64,000 bases of DNA from Pseudomonadota bacterium (GTDB lineage: Bacteria; Pseudomonadota; Alphaproteobacteria; Rhizobiales; Aestuariivirgaceae): NCBI GenBank assembly GCA_020161855.1, contig JAIUNJ010000003.1, positions 310,001 through 374,000 of the forward strand. The letters are read 5' to 3'. Shown here one piece after another: positions 56,247-64,000 of the stretch. The stretch's first letter is position 1. Every line of letters begins with the position of its first letter. The translations under genes and the position numbers were made by a program. A model generated the notes under the pieces. It was given only the letters and a program-made list of their open reading frames with translations. It was not told the DNA's origin and ran no database searches.

Positions 56247-57358
56247 GCAGCCTCCCGGTCAAGCTTCCTGAAGGCGAGGTAGCCATAGCCTGCAAGGAGG
56301 ACGAGGCCGCTGCCCACCAGCACACCGGACTTGGCCATGAGGCTGATATCCAGATTGTAATAGTAGAAAAAGATGACGACCGGGCACAGCGCAATTCCCA
56401 TGAACAAAAGCAACCGCTCATGCCGGGCATATCCCAGAACCATGAGATAGACGGACAGGATCACACCGGGCGCTGCAATGACGCCCAGCAGCACAGCGCC
56501 GAAGAGGGCCACCAGCAACGGCTCCGACTTGAGCTTGTCCACCCCGCCCGCTGCCCAGGCAATCAGTCCGGCAAGTGCCGCGGTGAGCGAAACAGTCATG
56601 AGAAGGGAACCGTGCGGCTGTCCATTGCCTGACAGGCCGATTGTCGACTCGGCGGCCAGATAGACCACCGTGATGCACAGTGAAAAGGCGGCCGCATAGG
56701 CAAGTGGCACGAAGATGCGGTTTGCCCTTGCATCGGTGAACAGCACCGCCGCGAGCACAAGCTGGCCGAGAAAGAACAGGTTGAGAAGCAGGCTGGCCAC
56801 AAGTCCGGAATAGTTGGTCAGCACGATGTTAAAGAGGATGGAACACAAGACCGCCAGCGAAGACAGGAAGCGGTCGATCGACAGATCATAGAAGCGATAA
56901 AGCGCCGCCGTGATGAACAGCAGGGCGGCGGTTATGGCCCATGTGCTGTTCGTGGCAAACATCTGGGCAAAGCCGGCCACAAACAGGCCCTTGCCCATGG
57001 CCATGGCGCAGAAGGATGTCTGGACGAGAAAATCATGCCTGACGGTGCCATCCTGCTGGCCCGCCGACTTCAGCAGAAACTTCGCGACAGCAACGAAAAC
57101 AAGACCCCAGACGATGGGTCCGGCCTTCGAGTCGAAATCAATGACACCTGAAACGCCAAGAGCAATGATGAAACAGAGAGCGGCGATGAAGGCACCAAGC
57201 CCGACCAGGGCCCGGAGATAGAGCGGAAGCTCCTTCCCGCGATGCTGTGACTGGATGAACTGTTCCAGCCGTCCTTGATTGTCAGGCGACAGCATGCCGG
57301 AACGGCGCCACGCCTCCAGAAGCTGGCGCGCGTTGATGTCGGTCATGAACCTAGACAT
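56243..57358 (-). CDS. DUF4401 polytopic membrane protein
   Basis: 371 residues. A short N-terminal helical soluble part (MTDINARQLLEAWRRSGMLS...) precedes about ten membrane helices. It overlaps the DUF2157 gene upstream by eight bases and the GDYXXLXY gene downstream by four. The N-terminus echoes the DUF2157 domain of its partner, so the two are probably distant homologs acting as a complex. Confidence 0.8.
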   Translation of the reverse strand: MSRFMTDINARQLLEAWRRSGMLSPDNQGRLEQFIQSQHRGKELPLYLRALVGLGAFIAALCFIIALGVSGVIDFDSKAGPIVWGLVFVAVAKFLLKSAGQQDGTVRHDFLVQTSFCAMAMGKGLFVAGFAQMFATNSTWAITAALLFITAALYRFYDLSIDRFLSSLAVLCSILFNIVLTNYSGLVASLLLNLFFLGQLVLAAVLFTDARANRIFVPLAYAAAFSLCITVVYLAAESTIGLSGNGQPHGSLLMTVSLTAALAGLIAWAAGGVDKLKSEPLLVALFGAVLLGVIAAPGVILSVYLMVLGYARHERLLLFMGIALCPVVIFFYYYNLDISLMAKSGVLVGSGLVLLAGYGYLAFRKLDREAA

Positions 57359-58373
57359 GGCCAGCCTCCATTTCCCGCAGGATGGCGCGCAGCCGGGCGA
57401 TCACAGCGGCAAAGAGACCAAGGGTGATGAGGCCTATCAGCAGGAAGGGAAAAACATCGCCATCCGAGAGCAGCTCCGTCAGCACCTTGAAGATCGCGGC
57501 TTCCACGATGATGCAGCCTGAGAAGGCGGTTACCGCCAAGGCCCAGATATCGGGAAGCCTGAAACGATAGATGAGATAGAAGCCCACATGAAAGATGACG
57601 GCCAGTGCAGCGCCGAGCAGCAGCGCAGAGTTGTCACGGTTCGATTCCATGATGAAGGTGATGGCCGGAATGAGGAGGAGGCCGAGGATGGAAACAACCA
57701 GCACGGCCCGCGTCCACCGGCCCTGCAGCCATTGCGCGCCACGGCCCGCAACATATTCCCGCAGGCCAAGGAATACGGCACTGAAAAGCGCGAGCCCCGA
57801 GAAGATGAGCATCTCGTCTGCGCGTTCCGGAAGCACGGCCTGATCCCAATAGAGCATCAGGAACACGTTGCAGATCACAAGCCACACCAGCCACAGCGCC
57901 GCGAACTCCGCCAGAATGACCCAGGGCAGGATCAGCAGCGCCCAGACCATGAACAGGCTGTAGGCGTCCGCACCTGTCTGGTAGATTTGCCCGAACACAG
58001 CGAGAAAGACGCCGGTGAGTACCGCGCCGCTCAGTACGGCGATCTTTCCGGAAAATCGCGTCAGCCCGAAGAAAAATGCGAGGGCAAGGCAGGCGAACAT
58101 GGCAAGCTGTATCGATCCAAGCTTGATGCCTGGAGCAATTCTCGCCCAGTTGAAGGCGAAGAAATAAACAATGCCAGACAGGATGAGCGAGACACCGAGC
58201 GCAAGCAGCATGCGGGAGGCCCACAGCCCCCAGTTCCGCGCCGGATAGAGCAGACCGAGCGCATGGTTCCGGGCCTCAGGCGAGATCAGGCCCTGCGACA
58301 AGAGCCCGTCAATCATCCGGCGGTCGGCCGGGATGGTTTCCAGCGCCGGGCCATTGTCCTTGTCGGCACTCAT
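57351..58373 (-). CDS. DUF2157 polytopic membrane protein
   Basis: 340 residues with a soluble N-terminal DUF2157 segment (RMIDGLLSQGLISPEARNHA) and about nine membrane helices from residue 50 on. First gene of the three-gene operon. ATG 58373 is preceded by an open 205-base region shared with the divergent CorC/HlyC-like gene. Role unknown; envelope homeostasis is a guess. Confidence 0.8.
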   Translation of the reverse strand: MSADKDNGPALETIPADRRMIDGLLSQGLISPEARNHALGLLYPARNWGLWASRMLLALGVSLILSGIVYFFAFNWARIAPGIKLGSIQLAMFACLALAFFFGLTRFSGKIAVLSGAVLTGVFLAVFGQIYQTGADAYSLFMVWALLILPWVILAEFAALWLVWLVICNVFLMLYWDQAVLPERADEMLIFSGLALFSAVFLGLREYVAGRGAQWLQGRWTRAVLVVSILGLLLIPAITFIMESNRDNSALLLGAALAVIFHVGFYLIYRFRLPDIWALAVTAFSGCIIVEAAIFKVLTELLSDGDVFPFLLIGLITLGLFAAVIARLRAILREMEAGHV

Positions 58374-58578
58374 GTCGCGATGTGCTCCTGGCGGGAGGGT
58401 TGGTTACAATCCTGTAGGGTGAGCCATGTCATGGCATACAACATCGCCGTTTGTCCAACCCGCAGGCCATTGATCTCAAAGAGTATCTCGTGCGCCGCCA
58501 CGCAATGAACCATAGCGCGAGGGTGGCGCGTGCGGCCTCTTTGATCATCGTGGCCCGATCCCCTATGATACCCGGACT

Positions 58579-59886
58579 ATGGCCTATTTCGAAATCCTGA
58601 CCGTCGTTGCTCTCACCTTCATCAATGCCTTGCTCGCCATGTCGGAAATGGCAATCGCTTCTTCGCGCATGCCCAAGCTTCGGGCCCTCGCCGAACAGGG
58701 CGTCTCCGGCGCCAGGCGCGCCATTGCGCTCGCATCCGAGCCCGGACGCTTTCTCTCGACGGTACAGATCGGCATCACATTGATCGGCATCCTTGCCGGT
58801 GTCGTTTCGGGTGCCACGCTGGGCGAGCGCGTTTCGTCGGTGTTTCTCGGCTACGGCCTGTCTGAATCGATGGCCGAGGCCCTTGGCTATGGCATCGTCA
58901 TCGGCGGCATCACCTATCTTTCGCTGATTATCGGCGAACTGGTGCCCAAGCAGGTGGCCCTGCGCAATCCGGAGCGCATTGCCTGCCTCGTGGCACCCGG
59001 CATGTCGCTGCTCGCCAAGGTCGCCGCGCCGATTGTCTGGCTTCTCGACAAATCCGGAAAGTTCGTCCTGAGACTGCTGGGCCAGGGACGCGCCAAGGAA
59101 GAAACGGTGACCGACGCCGAAATTCACTCGCTCATCGCTGAGGCAGAAACAGCGGGCGTCATCGAGCCGGAAGAACGCGCCATGATCGCCGGTGTTATGC
59201 GGCTGGGAGACAGGGCTGTGCGCTCCGTCATGATTCCACGAACCGAGGTGGCCATGGTCGACGTTTCGGAACCGGCCGCCGCCATCGCGCGCAAGATCAA
59301 GGATACCGGGCTCTCCCGCTTCGTCGTCTATGACGGCAACCAGGACAATATCATCGGTGTCTTGCAGGCCAAGGATCTCGCCATTGCGGCCTTCCGCAAG
59401 AAGATGCCATCCATCCGCTCGCTGGTGAAGGAAGCCCCTGTCATCCACGATACGGTCGACGCCCTTGATGTCGTGAACAAACTGAAGGAGGCCGAAGTTC
59501 AGTTCGGCCTGATCTACGACGAGTATGGCCACTTCGAAGGTGTCGTCACAGCGCTCGACATTCTTCAGGCCATCGTCGGCGCCTTCCGCGAGGAGAAGGG
59601 CGAGCCGGAGCCGGAAATGGCGGCCCGCGACGATGGCTCATGGCTGGCCGCAGGCTGGGCGCCCGTCGACGCGGTGATGCAGAAGCTTGGCCTGCCACCA
59701 CCGGAGCGGCGCGACTACCAGACATTGGCAGGCTACATGCTCGACAAGCTCGGCCACCTGCCATCGGTTGGCGAATCCTTCCAGGACCGCAACTATCGCT
59801 TCGAGGTGGTCGATCTTGATGGCCGGCGCATCGACAAGGTACTGATCGAGCCGGCAGGCCCTGCCATGCGCCGCGTCGCAGCGTGA
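58579..59886 (+). CDS. CNNM-CBS-CorC/HlyC family membrane protein
   Basis: A 435-residue protein. CNNM-type membrane domain (1-180, LTFINALLAMSEMAIASSR, GIIIGELVPKQ-like IIGELVPKQVALRNPERIA), two CBS domains (about 205-330; RSVMIPRTEVAMVD, YDEYGHFEGVVTALDIL) and a C-terminal transporter-associated CorC/HlyC domain (350-430). Members act in Mg2+/Co2+ handling. The older name hemolysin family does not imply toxin activity. Confidence 0.88.
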   Translation: MAYFEILTVVALTFINALLAMSEMAIASSRMPKLRALAEQGVSGARRAIALASEPGRFLSTVQIGITLIGILAGVVSGATLGERVSSVFLGYGLSESMAEALGYGIVIGGITYLSLIIGELVPKQVALRNPERIACLVAPGMSLLAKVAAPIVWLLDKSGKFVLRLLGQGRAKEETVTDAEIHSLIAEAETAGVIEPEERAMIAGVMRLGDRAVRSVMIPRTEVAMVDVSEPAAAIARKIKDTGLSRFVVYDGNQDNIIGVLQAKDLAIAAFRKKMPSIRSLVKEAPVIHDTVDALDVVNKLKEAEVQFGLIYDEYGHFEGVVTALDILQAIVGAFREEKGEPEPEMAARDDGSWLAAGWAPVDAVMQKLGLPPPERRDYQTLAGYMLDKLGHLPSVGESFQDRNYRFEVVDLDGRRIDKVLIEPAGPAMRRVAA

Positions 59887-59928
59887 CATCATGTCAGTCA
59901 ATGCAGGCATACCCGCAGGCCAGGTAGC

Positions 59929-60231
59929 GTGATTGCAGAGTTATGCAAGCTGTGGCGAGGAGAACTCGCCTTTGCGAGGGCGTTCTGGGGTTACCTGGTG
60001 CTCACCGGGCTTGCCGTCAATGGCGCGTCATCAGCCGCCGGGCTGCTCATCTATGCACTGACCAAGTCAGTCGGCTGGATGCTGTTCCTTCACTTCCTGC
60101 CGACGGCCTATAATGCCTTTGCCTGCATTGGCGCGGTTCGCAGCGCAAAAGCGAGGATTGCAGATGCCTCAATGCGGAAAGGCGCAATCGCTGCCTCTCT
60201 TCTGGCCTTCGCGCTGCTCCTGCTCGTGTAG
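59929..60231 (+). CDS. Small membrane protein of unknown function
   Basis: A 100-residue protein starting at GTG 59929. Three hydrophobic segments (about 20-45, 48-70, 83-100), with FARAFWGYLVL, LHFLPTAYNAFACIGAVRSA. The FW/LP-YN/RSA spacing is one seen in small uncharacterised alphaproteobacterial membrane proteins. 42 bases after the CorC/HlyC-like gene; it may be cotranscribed. Confidence 0.6.
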   Translation: MIAELCKLWRGELAFARAFWGYLVLTGLAVNGASSAAGLLIYALTKSVGWMLFLHFLPTAYNAFACIGAVRSAKARIADASMRKGAIAASLLAFALLLLV

Positions 60232-60543
60232 CGTTTTCGTGAGTCGCTGAACTGTTCGTCCAGATTTGGAGATTGGCGCCTTCTGCCCGAGCATGCCCGG
60301 CAGATATCCCTATCACCACGCCATGCTTCACCACTTCATTTACGGTGGCAGCTGTTTCTGGCGTGATGAACCGGACGAAAGCCACGTCTTGCACTGGCGG
60401 CGACCGCGGCCCGTGAGCGTGGGTCACGACACCTGGAGTGAGAGCGTTCCTGTTGAAGGTGGCGTCAACAGGAACAGCACCACAGCCATTCGACAGTCCG
60501 GTTTAAGAACTATGACAAGCCACCGGCCATGCCGATTGCACCA
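60232..60543. other. Intergenic, nothing recognised
   Basis: About 310 bases between the small membrane protein and the 3' end of the propeller-like gene. Short open frames show no recognisable protein. No clear hairpin terminator was found. Confidence 0.4.
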
Positions 60544-61824
60544 TCAATTGAACGGCGAGGCTGCAAATCTCCTGGCCCTGACCGATTTGTCAGCAAGAAT
60601 ATCAAAGCACCAGTAGAGCTTGCTGTCGGCCACGTAGCTGCATTGTGGCTGCCCATCGAGCGGAATCCCGGTCGATTTCCAGTCCGCAAATCCGGTCTCG
60701 GACTTCCATGTGCGATGCCAAAGCACGCCATCGGTGCCCTTCACCAGAACACGCACCAGTTTCTGCGTTGCGCCAACGATGACAGACGGGCGCTTCTCGG
60801 TCTGGCCGCCCAGATCAAGAGCCGATCCACCCTTGAGCACTTCTGGAAGTTCGATCGTGTTGCCGTTCTCCTTGCGCATATAGCAATCGACATGATCACC
60901 ACCCATGAATGTGCAGCTCGGCGCACTCCACAAGGTCTTCTTAAGGCCCCTATAGTCGGCCCAGCCGAAAAGTTCTGTGTCCTGATCTTTCAGATAGGCC
61001 CTGACGGACAGTGCGTTGTTTGTCGTCCGGACAAAAACATAGAGTGCATCGCTCCCATTGCCATCCTTGGCGGCGACTGCGGATGGTGAGGCATTGACGA
61101 AGCCACCCAGGCTTTTGAATGGATACCAATTGCCGTCCTTGTCCTGCGACGTGGTCCACAGCGCATCATCCTGCCCGACGACAAAACAATGAATGCGCTT
61201 CTGGAAGCTGGTGCACGACGGTGAATACTTCATCACACCACCGACCTGCTCCCAATTCGCTGCCCAGGGCCCCGAACCGCTGCCCGGCCGCCACCAGAGG
61301 GCGCCATTGGTTCCCCGGGCAAAGAGAGCAATCCTGTAACCATTTGGCTTCCAAACCTGGCTGACGCTCAAGTCGCCCGTGACCTGACCGCCCAAATTCT
61401 GCTCCTTGGCGGCGGGGGCGGCCTGCTGGTCAGGCGGTGGATTGCCGTCACCTCCTTGCTGGGCGACGCCGCCATCGTCTTCATCAAAGTTTGTCGCTTC
61501 CCCTTCTTTCGAGGCGCACACAATCTTCTTGAAGCTGGCACAGTTGCCACCATCGCAGACTTCACCGGTCTTGATGACCTGGGTCGGGCCATCAGGATCG
61601 GGATCCTGCGCAAAACTGACAACCTTGCCCATGTCGCGATACCAGCAATAGGCCTGCGCCGCCGGGGCGCCACACTGCTCGCCCCAAACCCTGCACCAAT
61701 CCAGCCTCTTGCCCTGAATCTTGGGATCGTTAAACGTCTTGTTCGCTGCAAACGCCTGCCCACAGGCAAAGCCGACAACCGCGAGGCCCATAGCCATCGC
61801 GATCAATATCGAACCCTTCTTCAT
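60544..61824 (-). CDS. Secreted protein with Cys-rich head and beta-propeller-like repeats
   Basis: 426 residues. Signal peptide (MKKGSILIAMAMGLAVVGFA, cleavage after AFA). A Cys-rich domain (about 28-110) has RLDWCRVWGEQCG, AYCW, GEVCDGGNCASFKKIVC. An acidic/Gly/Pro/Gln linker (110-145) leads to a C-terminal part (150-426) of five or six repeats with ALW-type blades (NGALWWRPG, DALWTTSQDKDGNWYPFKSLG, GVLWHRTWKSETGFADWKS), like PLL-type lectin or sialidase-like propellers. It may bind glycans outside the cell. Confidence 0.65.
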   Translation of the reverse strand: MKKGSILIAMAMGLAVVGFACGQAFAANKTFNDPKIQGKRLDWCRVWGEQCGAPAAQAYCWYRDMGKVVSFAQDPDPDGPTQVIKTGEVCDGGNCASFKKIVCASKEGEATNFDEDDGGVAQQGGDGNPPPDQQAAPAAKEQNLGGQVTGDLSVSQVWKPNGYRIALFARGTNGALWWRPGSGSGPWAANWEQVGGVMKYSPSCTSFQKRIHCFVVGQDDALWTTSQDKDGNWYPFKSLGGFVNASPSAVAAKDGNGSDALYVFVRTTNNALSVRAYLKDQDTELFGWADYRGLKKTLWSAPSCTFMGGDHVDCYMRKENGNTIELPEVLKGGSALDLGGQTEKRPSVIVGATQKLVRVLVKGTDGVLWHRTWKSETGFADWKSTGIPLDGQPQCSYVADSKLYWCFDILADKSVRARRFAASPFN

Positions 61825-61915
61825 GACTCACTCCGAGAATGAGCCCCCACATGCCAAGCTGCGCCTGCGCTGAAATACAGTCAAGCCACCGGCCTTAACT
61901 GCAACCTGAATTGTA

Positions 61916-62425
61916 CTAGAGCTGTGCCACTTCCTCGAAGAATTTGACCTGCTCCGGCAGAAGCTCCCGTTGCTTGTCACGGCGAACGAAGACCTTGAAC
62001 ATCGCATTACCGTCCTGGTTCAGAAACTGGACAGAACACGAGCGCCGTCCGTGGAACGGCCGGTCAACGACCGCAATGGCCTTGCAATTGGACGCCTTGA
62101 TATGGCCACCAATCGGACTGTCGCCATGGATATTGAAGTACCCATGCCCATGCTTTCCCTCTGGCAAGGCACCAACGCATTCAAGGACGATGTCATCCGT
62201 GTGCACGGTGAAGAGGATATCGCCCCACGCCCGCAAATTGTTCCAGATGTCCTCGAAGCGCTCCGGGGGAAAGAGCTTCACGCCATGACCCGGCAGCCGC
62301 TCCAGGACTTGAAGCAAGCTTGCGCCAGCACTCTGGGCGATGGCCTCCAGGATGCCATCCGGCTTCGCTGCGAGCGCCTCGTCAATGCGTTGGGCAATGA
62401 CCGATCGGACATCCGGATTGCTCAC
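61916..62425 (-). CDS. hutX: Intracellular heme carrier HutX
   Basis: A 169-residue HutX/HugX-type protein: the N-terminal helical part (EAIAQSAGASLLQVLERLPG), then VHTDDIVLECVG and the conserved HGDSPIGGHI, followed by FNQDGNAMFKVFVRRD-like FLNQDGNAMFKVFVRRD. It receives heme after uptake and hands it to the degrading enzyme. Its start overlaps the hmuQ stop by four bases. Confidence 0.9.
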   Translation of the reverse strand: MSNPDVRSVIAQRIDEALAAKPDGILEAIAQSAGASLLQVLERLPGHGVKLFPPERFEDIWNNLRAWGDILFTVHTDDIVLECVGALPEGKHGHGYFNIHGDSPIGGHIKASNCKAIAVVDRPFHGRRSCSVQFLNQDGNAMFKVFVRRDKQRELLPEQVKFFEEVAQL

Positions 62426-62760
62426 GCTGCACTCCGCTTGCTCGAGTACTGGCTCTGCACCACCTCGAAACCCTCAAACTGCGGATGGCCAATGAAGGCC
62501 CGGGTGGTTGAGTTTCCGGCATTTGCATGTGCCTTGCGGAAGGCATCGGATTTCGTCCAGTTCACAAAGTCATCCTTGGTGGCCCAGACGGTATGCGACG
62601 AATAGAGAATGTGGTCCTCATGCTCCGGGCCCTTGAGCAGATGGAAGGAAACGAAGCCAGGCATCTCATCCAGATAGCTCTCTCTGCTAGCCCAGATATT
62701 CTCGAAGACGGCGGCATTGTCCTTGGTCACCTTGAAGCGATTCATGGCAATAAAAGTCAT
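62422..62760 (-). CDS. hmuQ: HmuQ/IsdG-type heme-degrading monooxygenase
   Basis: 112 residues from ATG 62760, after GAGGAGAAG. ABM-fold protein with FIAMNRFKVTKDNAAVFENIW and MPGFVSFHLLKGPE, then a SSHTVWATKDDFVNWTKSDAF block with the proximal His and Trp of IsdG/HmuQ enzymes. It breaks the heme ring to release iron. Upstream partner of hutX; both lie downstream of the TonB receptor gene. Confidence 0.85.
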   Translation of the reverse strand: MTFIAMNRFKVTKDNAAVFENIWASRESYLDEMPGFVSFHLLKGPEHEDHILYSSHTVWATKDDFVNWTKSDAFRKAHANAGNSTTRAFIGHPQFEGFEVVQSQYSSKRSAA

Positions 62761-62860
62761 TCTCTTCTCCTCACTTATATCGAACAGGAACGCCAAACGC
62801 AGCCTTCTGCAGTCCGTGGATCACTGTCGAAAGGACAGCAGGTTCAAATTATCCAAGCGC

Positions 62861-62896
62861 ATGAAAGGGCCGAGGAAGAAAATGATCCTCAGCCCC
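62861..62896 (-). terminator. Terminator after the TonB-dependent receptor gene
   Basis: Stem GGGCTGAGGA / TCCTCGGCCC with one G-U pair (62885-62894 with 62867-62876 on the minus strand), loop TCATTTTC, then TTTC. It separates the receptor from hmuQ and suggests that hmuQ-hutX also has its own promoter or is reached by read-through. Confidence 0.65.
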
Positions 62897-62928
62897 TTCG
62901 ATCTACGTCGCGGCATCCTGATTCAGTT

Positions 62929-64000
62929 TCATTTTCCGAGTTCCGGCGCACCGTAGCCAAGCCGTGCTTCGAGCGTCAGCATCACCGAGCGGCCCGGCGA
63001 GTCGCTGCCGTCAAGATAGCGCCGGTAATCCTCGTCGAAGACGTTATTGACGTTGAGCGCGACATTGACCGACTCGTTGACCCGATAGGTAGCGAACAGA
63101 TCGACGACATTGTATGCGTCACTGGTGGGATAGGGACTGCCCTGGACATCGACCATTCCAGCCACGCTATCCTGCTCAGCCACTGCGAGCCAGCGCGCGC
63201 CCAAGACTGCCTTCTCTTCGAGGAAGCGGAAGCCCAAAGTTGAAACGACCTTGTCGGCCGGCACGGTGACGAGAGGATCATTGGTCGACATGTTCTCGCC
63301 ACGGATGATGCTGGCAGCCACGCTGGCGAAGATCCAGCCGGCATCGTAGGAAATCTCACCCTCAAGACCCCAAAGCTCTGCCTTGCCAATGTTGATATAC
63401 TGATACGACATGGGCCATGTTGTCATGTCGAAGGTGGCGTCGATGTAGTCCTTGATCCGGTTCTTGAAGATGTTGCCGCGCAGCTTCAGGTTATCGTCTG
63501 CGGCGATCACATTGCTGAAATCGCCCGTGATGCCTGCTTCGACCGTACGCGCCACTTCCGGCTTGAGATCCGGATTGGGCAGAAAATCAAAGCTGAAAGA
63601 CCCGGGATGCGTGCCACTGATGAGTGTTTCGGTGATTGAGGGTGCGCGATAGCCCTCCGCATATGTACCGTAGAAATGCAGGCCGGATAGCGAACTGCCC
63701 TCAAACGGTTTCAAGACCACTGTCGCCTTCGGAGAGAAGTGTGAGCCGTCACTTTCAGCGGCCTCGCTGGACAACTGATAGGTATCATAGCGGCCGGCCA
63801 CAATGAACTGCAGCCATGAAGACAAATCGATCTGGTCCTGAACGAAGGCACCCGCCGCTGACCGCTTGCCTGACGGCGTATAGAGAGATGCTGTACCGAC
63901 AGGATCCACCACCTCCACCTTGTCGCGGAAGGCATCAACGCCATAGGTGACCGTATGCTTGACCGTTCCGGTTTCGAACACGGAAGTGTTGTAGACGTCG
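62929..64000 (-). CDS. TonB-dependent heme receptor, C-terminal part (runs off the window)
   Basis: The last 350 or so residues of an outer-membrane receptor; the plug and the first strands lie beyond the right edge. Beta-barrel signatures: AGAFVQDQIDLSSWLQFIVA, GTYAEGYRAPSITE (the FRAP-like box), FLPNPDLKPE (NPDL box), VALNVNNVFDEDY, and a terminal aromatic-poor strand ending LGYGAPELGK. FRAP and NPDL motifs mark heme/hemoglobin receptors. Context with hmuQ and hutX supports heme uptake. Confidence 0.88.
   Translation of the reverse strand, partial: DVYNTSVFETGTVKHTVTYGVDAFRDKVEVVDPVGTASLYTPSGKRSAAGAFVQDQIDLSSWLQFIVAGRYDTYQLSSEAAESDGSHFSPKATVVLKPFEGSSLSGLHFYGTYAEGYRAPSITETLISGTHPGSFSFDFLPNPDLKPEVARTVEAGITGDFSNVIAADDNLKLRGNIFKNRIKDYIDATFDMTTWPMSYQYINIGKAELWGLEGEISYDAGWIFASVAASIIRGENMSTNDPLVTVPADKVVSTLGFRFLEEKAVLGARWLAVAEQDSVAGMVDVQGSPYPTSDAYNVVDLFATYRVNESVNVALNVNNVFDEDYRRYLDGSDSPGRSVMLTLEARLGYGAPELGK

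Noticed and set aside
54767-58578. A genomic island integrated at tRNA-Ser
   Set aside because: No integrase or duplicated tRNA end was seen, and the genes after the phosphoesterase look like normal chromosomal genes.
58579-59886. Hemolysin toxin
   Set aside because: The CNNM-CBS-CorC/HlyC arrangement is that of metal-ion membrane proteins; the hemolysin name is historical.

Overview
The window looks like chromosomal DNA of an alphaproteobacterium, most likely of the Hyphomicrobiales (Rhizobiales) type. The basis is high GC with many TTG/GTG starts, the operon hemC-hemD-Mic60-hemY diverging from tsaD-gpsA, an sdhC-D-A-B operon, paired extensin-like proteins, Tat-exported L,D-transpeptidases and a HutX/HmuQ heme module. 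No rRNA, CRISPR array, complete insertion sequence or prophage was seen. Genus and species cannot be read from the sequence.

Layout. 1-7.4 kb is a compact sugar-modification cluster. Two ELM1-like (GT-B fold) genes and two GT8-like glycosyltransferase genes, each pair paralogous, bracket a tight operon for an ATP-grasp, a sulfotransferase and a methyltransferase. This is the most system-like unrecognised locus in the window and probably makes a sulfated, methylated glycan or glycolipid. 7.4-8.9 kb is gene-poor and AT-richer, with two tandem paralogous AlpA/MerR-like small DNA-binding proteins and a doubled palindrome between them. 8.9-12.7 kb is a sulfur amino-acid locus (metY with a 2-oxoglutarate/Fe(II) oxygenase, divergent from a methionine-gamma-lyase-like gene), followed by a FNR/FixK-type box and a truncated LysE exporter remnant. 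13-17.3 kb has a secreted coiled-coil protein, a membrane GGDEF cyclase, an extensin-like protein and tRNA-Thr(CGU).

17.4-25 kb is the core heme/Mic60 operon and, divergent to it, a translationally coupled run tsaD-gpsA-YciI-EVE-methyltransferase. 25-28 kb has an EamA exporter, acetyl-CoA synthetase and a DUF3445 protein. 29-33.2 kb groups an AbgB-like amidohydrolase, a Tat-exported substrate-binding protein without permeases and a DDAH-like amidinohydrolase. 33.4-35.2 kb has two L,D-transpeptidases, then a free-standing promoter/terminator unit that looks like a small RNA gene, and a 19-bp tandem repeat. 35.2-37.9 kb is a hydroxyproline catabolism cassette with a PAS-AraC regulator.

38.9-47.1 kb is TCA-cycle machinery: sdhCDA, then sdhB after an intruding DUF559 nuclease gene flanked by 38-bp inverted repeats, followed by chorismate mutase, a TIM-barrel isomerase and aconitase. 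47-52.8 kb has small secreted or His-rich proteins, DUF1697, DUF1223, a trimethylamine-dehydrogenase-family flavoenzyme and asd. 53-60 kb has a soluble PAS histidine kinase, tRNA-Ser(CGA), a metallophosphoesterase, the GDYXXLXY/DUF4401/DUF2157 membrane operon and a CorC/HlyC-type protein. 60.5-64 kb has a secreted beta-propeller-like protein and the heme-uptake genes hutX, hmuQ and a TonB-dependent receptor that runs off the right edge.
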